From NCBI RefSeq assembly GCF_023698535.1, contig NZ_JALJCL010000013.1:1-64000 (forward strand): a stretch of 64,000 nucleotides of DNA, in the 5' to 3' direction. Origin of the DNA: Halorientalis regularis (GTDB lineage Archaea > Halobacteriota > Halobacteria > Halobacteriales > Haloarculaceae). The position numbers were made by a program, and so were the translations under genes. Within the stretch, counting starts at the first letter, position 1, and the number at the start of each line of letters is the position of its first letter. Below are positions 59,269 through 64,000 of this stretch, piece by piece. A model generated the notes under the pieces. It saw nothing but the letters and a program-made list of their open reading frames with translations, was not told where the DNA came from and did no database searches.

Positions 59269-61050
59269 ATGCACGTGTTCGCCTTCGATCGCGACTGGAC
59301 CGTCGACGTGAATCCGCACCCGCGACACGAGGCCGTGCCGCTAGAGTGGGTCAAGCATCTCGCCCACGAGACCCATCACGCAGTGTACGCGATCGGGAAT
59401 CAAGACCTTGCCGAGGAAGCGGCGATCCCCGGCGTGGTCGACATCGTCGGTCGCCACGCCGACAACTGGGACGAGTGGCTCGGCGGCAAACAGCCCGATG
59501 GATACTACGAACGATTCCCGACCCGCCGCGAACGCCTGTCACTCATCGCCGACCTGCATCCCGACGCCGACGAATACGTCGTCGTCGACGACCTCGACCT
59601 GAGCGATATCGCCGGCTGGGCGCACTACCACGCCTGGGAGTTCGTCCCAGCCGTGGAACGCGGGGAGATACATCCGGACCTCCCTTGGGCTCGCGAGCCT
59701 GTCGCCGACGGTGGATATCCGACGAGTGCGGGCATCATCCCGGTCGACGCCGCCGATCTCGCGGAGTTCATCGACGAGTATGCTGACGCGCCGGCGTTCG
59801 AACTCAGGTACGATGATGAGAGTTCGGAGCGCACCTACCTGTTGGCCGATATCTCGGTGATCGACCGGACGGTCGAGCGCCCAGCTGCTGCACCGGCGAT
59901 TCGGTGTCACCCAGCTTCGCCACGAGCTGATCCGTTCTCGGTGCGCGTCGATGCCGTCGAGCAACTGTCGACTGTCGATCCACCGGCAGAGGCGTTCACC
60001 GCGGCCGCCGAGGCGCCAACCGAACGCGCGACCGCGCTCCGGCGACTGGCCGAGGCGAAACCCGACGCAGTCACTGTCTCTGCGGTCCTCACGTTGCTGG
60101 ACAATCAAAACGAAGACTCCCGGCAGGACGCGCTCAGAGCGTTGCGCCTCGTGGCGGATAATCGTCCCGAGGACTGCACGCCAGCGATTCCGATCCTCCG
60201 GTCGCTGTTACAGCGCGACGACCTCGCTGCGCCCGCCGATGCACTCGGAACACTCCAAGCGATCGGCGAAACCGACCCCGCTGACATCGCGCCACTGACC
60301 GAGGAGATCAGGACGTATCTCGGTGCAGCCGACGACGCGGTTCGACGCGAGTCCGTCCGATGCATCGCCGCGATCGCAGACGGTGACCCAGCGGACGCAG
60401 TCGACGCTGTGCCCGCGCTCGCAACCGTCATCGAAGACCAGGCTGACGGGTTGCCGTACGCGGTGTACACGCTCTCCTGTGTCACCCAAGAGTTCCCGGA
60501 AGCGGTCGAACCGGCGGCTGGTGCACTCGGTGACGTAATCGCTGACGCCACACAGCAGGATTCCGTCCGGCTGAACGCGACCGCAGCGCTCGGCCGCATC
60601 GTCGGTGAACACCCGGACACCGGGCTCGACATCGTCGACGATGTCGCGGCCCTGTTCGACGCCGACAATCGTAAACTCAGGAACAACGCCGTCGGACTGG
60701 TCGGTGACGTCGCCACGGTCCACACCGACGTCGTCGAACCATACACCGACGACATCGGATCGTTGTTGACTGTCGACGACACGTACACGCGGATCAACGC
60801 GAGTGCGGCGCTCGCTCGCATCGCCGAAGACTTCCCGGACGAGGTGGCCCCGCTTGCACCGCAATTCCGTACGTTGCTCGACGACGACCATCCGGTCGTC
60901 CGGAAAAACGCGTGCTGGGCGCTCGGCCACCTCGGCGACGACACGGCAAAATCGACGCTAGAAACGATCAGCGAGACGGACGACGACGAAGACGTCCGGA
61001 CCCGGGCCATGTGGGCGGTCGCTCAGATCGAAGGTGCACACGACCCGTAA
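59269..61050 (+). CDS. HAD-like N-terminal domain fused to HEAT repeats
   Basis: A 593-residue fusion. Residues 1-130 look like a HAD-superfamily domain: motif I FAFDRDWTV (D7, D9, T11, as D-x-D-x-T), a degenerate motif II (AIGNQD) and motif IV VVVDDLDL (D107, D108). About 230-590 is an array of roughly eight HEAT/armadillo-like repeats (ALRALRLVADNRPEDC, SVRCIAAIADGDPAD, NAVGLVGDVATVHTDV, NASAALARIAEDFPDE, NACWALGHLGDD). HEAT arrays bind proteins or nucleic acids. Phosphatase activity is possible but not proven. The fusion is unusual to me. Seven bases after the VWA gene. Confidence 0.75.
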   Translation: MHVFAFDRDWTVDVNPHPRHEAVPLEWVKHLAHETHHAVYAIGNQDLAEEAAIPGVVDIVGRHADNWDEWLGGKQPDGYYERFPTRRERLSLIADLHPDADEYVVVDDLDLSDIAGWAHYHAWEFVPAVERGEIHPDLPWAREPVADGGYPTSAGIIPVDAADLAEFIDEYADAPAFELRYDDESSERTYLLADISVIDRTVERPAAAPAIRCHPASPRADPFSVRVDAVEQLSTVDPPAEAFTAAAEAPTERATALRRLAEAKPDAVTVSAVLTLLDNQNEDSRQDALRALRLVADNRPEDCTPAIPILRSLLQRDDLAAPADALGTLQAIGETDPADIAPLTEEIRTYLGAADDAVRRESVRCIAAIADGDPADAVDAVPALATVIEDQADGLPYAVYTLSCVTQEFPEAVEPAAGALGDVIADATQQDSVRLNATAALGRIVGEHPDTGLDIVDDVAALFDADNRKLRNNAVGLVGDVATVHTDVVEPYTDDIGSLLTVDDTYTRINASAALARIAEDFPDEVAPLAPQFRTLLDDDHPVVRKNACWALGHLGDDTAKSTLETISETDDDEDVRTRAMWAVAQIEGAHDP

Positions 61051-61120
61051 CGGCGCGAAGGTTCTTCTGACAGAGCGATGAACATAGCGCACCCACTCGG
61101 CGGGGTTCCCTTTCCTACCA

Positions 61121-61621
61121 ATGTCAACACCAGACTCAGACGGCACTCCCAACTACTGGATAACGACCGCGAGTCCGACGATCGAAGCCGTCGTGAACCC
61201 GCTGACGGCAGCCTGTACCGAAGCCGGGTACGTTCCCGACGTCGTTCGGATCTTGGACAATCCCACTGTCCGCGAAAGCAGTGCGCGAGCTGCCGAGTTG
61301 GCGGGAGAGCTCGTCGCTGCACACGCAGGTGAAGAACCCGACATCGACCGCATCACGATCGAAACCGAACGTAATTTTGAAGCCATCGTCGACTACCACC
61401 GACACGCGGTCGAAGACGCTCACGACGACGGTGCGACAGTCGCGATCGACGTGACGCCCGGCCGGAAGTTCATGTCCGCGATCGCCTTCCAGGCTGGCAT
61501 CCAGTTCGACGCTGACCACGTGTACTATCTGCATCTCCACTCCAGCGACTACTACAATCGGGTCTATCCCGAGATCCCCAGGCCCGGTGTCGACCTCGTG
61601 GACTTCACGGAGGTATTCTGA
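61121..61621 (+). CDS. stand-alone CARF-like Rossmann domain protein
   Basis: A 166-residue protein that reads like a CARF (CRISPR-associated Rossmann fold) domain without an effector. The N-terminal strand-loop WITTASPTIEAVVNPLTAACTEAGYVPD is the usual first half. The ligand-loop motif is VAIDVTPGRKFMSA (107-120, the counterpart of D-x-TGG-x-K-x-M-S), followed by ADHVYYLHLHSSDYYNRVYPEIPRPGVDLVDF, also typical. CARF domains bind cyclic oligoadenylates or related messengers. No HTH, HEPN or other domain is attached. Its stop overlaps the ATG of the PIN gene by one base. A 70-base gap separates it from the HEAT gene. Confidence 0.75.
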   Translation: MSTPDSDGTPNYWITTASPTIEAVVNPLTAACTEAGYVPDVVRILDNPTVRESSARAAELAGELVAAHAGEEPDIDRITIETERNFEAIVDYHRHAVEDAHDDGATVAIDVTPGRKFMSAIAFQAGIQFDADHVYYLHLHSSDYYNRVYPEIPRPGVDLVDFTEVF

Positions 61622-62664
61622 TGCTACTGGCACGCTCATCTCTGATGTTACTGCTCAACGCGTTGTACGACCATGGGCAGACCACGATCACAGTCGAACA
61701 TCCGTCGGACGAGATCGGGGAACTACTGCGTATCCGACTCGACGATACGACCGAAGCGACCGTGAGCATCACCGCCGATCGCTACGAGTACGAGGACCGC
61801 CGCGCCGAGGTCGAGCGTGAGTACGGCGACGCCGCCTACGAGGACCTGCCCCAGCCTCAGGATTACGTTCGAACGCTTATCGCCGGCGGGCTGTTCGACG
61901 TAGCTAACAAAGACGAGATCGACGAGTTCCTGCGACGACACGGCACGCCGGACTTGGAGGCTGGACACGATCCAGTGATGGCCGGGATCGACACGAACCT
62001 GTTTGGCTGGCAACTACCCTCGGTCCTGGATCTCGACCCCGATGCCGAGCAATATCACCGATCCAACGGCAGACCGCCCGTGACCGGATTCGTCCTCTCC
62101 TCGGGCGTCAAAGAAGAACTGGACTGGCACTACAAGCACTACGACACTCGAGAGCTGACGCGGGCCTTCGGCGACGAGTTCGAGCGCCTCGACAACCAGC
62201 CCGCCGGGGAGAACCGCGAGGGGTTCCTCGGGTTGTATCAGTTCCGCCGGTTGATGGCGCGACGGCAGACTGACTTCGCGTACAGCGATACCGGTGACGC
62301 CGAGATCGTCGAGGGATACGTCGACTACCAGGACGAACACCGGAAGGAAGTCCTGCTGTTCAGCAACGACACGGGCTTCGTTGAGCGCGCCAACGACGCG
62401 GGCGTCAAAGCTCAGAAGGTCGCCTTCCCGCCGAACGTTCCGAAGCGGGCGACTGTCCAGTGGGAAACGCTGTGTGATCTACTGTACGTTGCAGCTGTCA
62501 TCTTCGGTGTCATCGTGCTTCCGAAGGCGACGCTATACGGTGTCTGGAACGGAAAGAACGGATCACATTGGAAAAATCAGAAATTGGTCATCGAAAACCG
62601 AAGCCCGAAACTCGAAGCACAACTCGACCGCGATAGCCGAATCGTGGACGCGTACGACGGGTAA
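61621..62664 (+). CDS. PIN-domain nuclease partnered with CARF protein
   Basis: A 347-residue protein. The N-terminal 115 residues are of unknown fold, with a helical winged-helix-like stretch (DYVRTLIAGGLFDVANKDEIDEFLRRHG). The PIN domain follows: D124 in AGIDTNLF, E165/E166 in SSGVKEELDW, and D250 in LLFSNDTGFVERANDAG. A C-terminal segment of about 60 residues has a hydrophobic helix (VAAVIFGVIVLPKATLYGVW) that could contact the membrane. PIN domains are metal-dependent RNases. The one-base stop/start overlap with the CARF gene implies strict co-translation and probable complex formation. Confidence 0.72.
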   Translation: MLLARSSLMLLLNALYDHGQTTITVEHPSDEIGELLRIRLDDTTEATVSITADRYEYEDRRAEVEREYGDAAYEDLPQPQDYVRTLIAGGLFDVANKDEIDEFLRRHGTPDLEAGHDPVMAGIDTNLFGWQLPSVLDLDPDAEQYHRSNGRPPVTGFVLSSGVKEELDWHYKHYDTRELTRAFGDEFERLDNQPAGENREGFLGLYQFRRLMARRQTDFAYSDTGDAEIVEGYVDYQDEHRKEVLLFSNDTGFVERANDAGVKAQKVAFPPNVPKRATVQWETLCDLLYVAAVIFGVIVLPKATLYGVWNGKNGSHWKNQKLVIENRSPKLEAQLDRDSRIVDAYDG

Positions 62665-62709
62665 GGTTCCCGAGTATCGCAGATTCTCCGGCGTAGCCGC
62701 TCGCATCCC

Positions 62710-63198
62710 CTACTCTCCGATCTCCTGTAGTTTGTTTTGGACTTGCGTGTACACTGTCGGATGAAGGTTCATTCCTTCGTTGACGAGATCGTACAGGACA
62801 TCACTGGCTTCTGTTGGTGACAGCACACCCTCTTTTGCGCATTTTAGCAGCAGTGTGGTCACCCACCAACACTCGACGCCATGACTCCGGGCAACTTGGA
62901 TCAGTCCCTTGTCGTTGGCCAGAAGTACTTCTTCGCCTTCGTCGGCCAACAAAACCACAGCCGCGTCCGTGACGGCGATCCCCTCCATCGCGGCTACTTC
63001 CTCGGCCTGTGCCGGCGTCTCGCACACTGTGACATCCTCCAAAAACGAGCGAAGCGGGGCGGTGCCTCTTTGCCCCTCGGCAATGACTTCTTCTCTCACC
63101 CCGTCAGGTGTTCGGATTTCGTCGAAGACAGCAGAGACGAGATCGAGGCGGCCGATCCGCGCCAGCGGGATCAGCGCAGACGAATCCACGACGACCAT
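62710..63198 (-). CDS. vapC: VapC-like PIN toxin
   Basis: A 162-residue PIN-domain protein of the COG2405 type (DUF3368-like). The acidic sites are D5 in VVVDSSALIPLA, E38-E39 in GVREEVIAEG, D77 in AVTDAAVVLLAD and D94 in LLANDKGLIQVA. It would cleave RNA when not bound by antitoxin. Its ATG overlaps the stop of the antitoxin gene by one base, the standard layout of a toxin-antitoxin pair. It converges on the PIN/CARF operon. Confidence 0.88.
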   Translation of the reverse strand: MVVVDSSALIPLARIGRLDLVSAVFDEIRTPDGVREEVIAEGQRGTAPLRSFLEDVTVCETPAQAEEVAAMEGIAVTDAAVVLLADEGEEVLLANDKGLIQVARSHGVECWWVTTLLLKCAKEGVLSPTEASDVLYDLVNEGMNLHPTVYTQVQNKLQEIGE

Positions 63199-63491
63199 CA
63201 GAGGCGCTCCAAATCGCGTTCGAGGTCCTCGGTCGTGTACCCGATATCGATGCCCTCCTCAGCGGCGAGCGAGAGCATTTCGACGTACGACACGTCGGCC
63301 ACGTCGGCCGCGCGACGAATTGTAATCTCATGCTCACGGAGTTGCTCCAGTGCCTTCTCTTTTCGCCAGTCCGCCAACCCACGGCGGATAAGACGGCGAA
63401 GCACCTCTGATCTGTCCGCGGTCAACTCCGCTTCGAGTTCAGCCAAGACTTCTTCATCGTCCTCTGGGATTCGGGTCGTGACCGTCTTCAT
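63198..63491 (-). CDS. vapB: UPF0175/RHH-type antitoxin
   Basis: A 97-residue antitoxin. The N terminus is a ribbon-helix-helix (KTVTTRIPEDDEEVLAELEAELTADRSEVLRRLIRRGL), expected to bind its own promoter. The C-terminal part is the UPF0175 pattern (KALEQLREHEITIRRAADVADVSYVEMLSLAAEEGIDI). The promoter is AT-rich (tacgttacgatacagcataatcgtaacg at 63502-63529, an imperfect palindrome that may be the operator). Confidence 0.88.
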   Translation of the reverse strand: MKTVTTRIPEDDEEVLAELEAELTADRSEVLRRLIRRGLADWRKEKALEQLREHEITIRRAADVADVSYVEMLSLAAEEGIDIGYTTEDLERDLERL

Positions 63492-63501
63492 CGTTACAAC
63501 A

Positions 63502-63530
63502 AGGTACGTTACGATACAGCATAATCGTAA
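63502..63530 (-). promoter_or_regulatory. candidate operator of the VapBC-like pair
   Basis: An imperfect dyad (gttacgat...atcgtaac, 63508-63530) lies just upstream of the antitoxin ATG and contains AT-rich sequence. RHH antitoxins commonly bind such dyads to autoregulate. Inference from position and symmetry only. Confidence 0.5.
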
Positions 63531-63591
63531 CGGTAGCTCCGCCGCGTACCGCTGTTTTCAGGCCGACGTGTGGGAGTGACTATGACCACAG

Positions 63592-63936
63592 TCAATATTC
63601 GGCGAGACTGCGGTTCTGCGCGGACCTCGTCGCTCGCCCGACCTGGATGTACTCAAAGCGACCTGGGTCGTCGACGCTTGATTGAATGTGGTCTAACGTA
63701 TCATCGTTCATCGACGCGATTTCGATCACCGTCAACGGGCGTTGCGTGAGCGCGTAACTGCTGGCGAACCCGGTTGGCTTTACGACGAGTACAGACTCGG
63801 AGTCGGCATCCCTGAGTATGAGTTCTGCGTCTCGGTGGGTGTGGACCGTCGCCGACAGTTCTTCGACCGGGAACAACACTGACGCGTCGTCGTAATCAAG
63901 GTAGTCACCAGCGTTGTGATAATGCCCTATGTACAT
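63592..63936 (-). CDS. hypothetical protein
   Basis: A 114-residue soluble protein, MYIGHYHNAGDYLDYDDASVLFPVEELSATVHTHRD..., of no family I recognise. Regular strand pattern (AELILRDADSESVLVVKPTGF, TVIEIASMND) and acidic composition support a real gene, with an AT-rich promoter directly upstream (63937-63960, tatactggtaaatattaatt). It is the last gene in the window, on the same strand as the VapBC-like pair. Bases 63937-64000 hold only this promoter. Confidence 0.62.
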   Translation of the reverse strand: MYIGHYHNAGDYLDYDDASVLFPVEELSATVHTHRDAELILRDADSESVLVVKPTGFASSYALTQRPLTVIEIASMNDDTLDHIQSSVDDPGRFEYIQVGRATRSAQNRSLAEY

Positions 63937-64000
63937 ATACTGGTAAATATTAATTACTCCTGTTTATTCCTTGTGGCAGTGCTAATAGTCGCAGACGCAA

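Noticed and set aside
1-64000. CRISPR arrays or cas genes near the CARF-like gene
   Set aside because: I looked for regularly spaced 24-37 base repeats and for Cas motifs, and saw none in the window.

Overview
This window is high-GC (mostly about 65-70%) chromosomal DNA of a halophilic archaeon (class Halobacteria). Evidence is the acidic proteomes of nearly all products, archaeal information-processing genes (TFE, Trm56, RNase P protein Rpp21, archaeal SRP RNA), ether-lipid genes (isoprenyl diphosphate synthase, UbiA-type DGGGP synthase), halocyanin, and short TATA-like boxes about 25-30 bases before leaderless starts. A Haloarculaceae-like affiliation is my guess from the gene content only.

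Layout. 1-1860: end of an integrated element (membrane protein, tyrosine recombinase) abutting a structured, tRNA-like or RNA-remnant region and a sulfatase remnant. 1861-47972: core chromosome. It carries two sensory-transduction genes; a cox subunit III locus; an isoprenyl synthase; a degenerate NAD-kinase homologue; the halocyanin/Rieske/split cytochrome b operon (10886-15080) with its small membrane proteins; endonuclease III; acyl-CoA dehydrogenase and aldehyde dehydrogenase; an AbrB-PhoU regulator; a polyphosphate/ATP-NAD kinase-like protein; CheC; the DUF5803-DUF2110-TFE operon; Trm56; a triply broken JAMM-protease gene; an epimerase; a two-gene glycosyltransferase cluster; the Rpp21-YhbY-MscS operon; an FNT channel; SRP RNA; a RadA/KaiC-type ATPase; and DGGGP synthase.

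47973-64000: tRNA-Arg(TCG) followed by an accessory region with lower and uneven GC. It holds ADP-ribosylglycohydrolase, Hsp20, small zinc-ribbon and acidic proteins, winged-helix regulators, a PadR/MFS pair, a remnant of an AAA ATPase gene, and then a compact suspected conflict/defence locus: an AAA ATPase divergent from a four-gene run encoding a VWA protein with Zn-ribbon cysteines, a HAD-like/HEAT-repeat fusion, a stand-alone CARF-like Rossmann protein and a PIN-domain nuclease. A VapBC-like pair (PIN toxin plus UPF0175-type antitoxin) follows. No CRISPR array or cas gene is visible. The CARF plus PIN pair, overlapping by one base, suggests nucleotide-second-messenger control of an RNase, with the VWA and HAD-HEAT proteins as partners. 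I know of no described system with exactly this composition, and I rate it the most interesting part of the window.

Starts were chosen from domain boundaries, overlaps and promoter spacing. All family assignments are from reading motifs, not from database searches.
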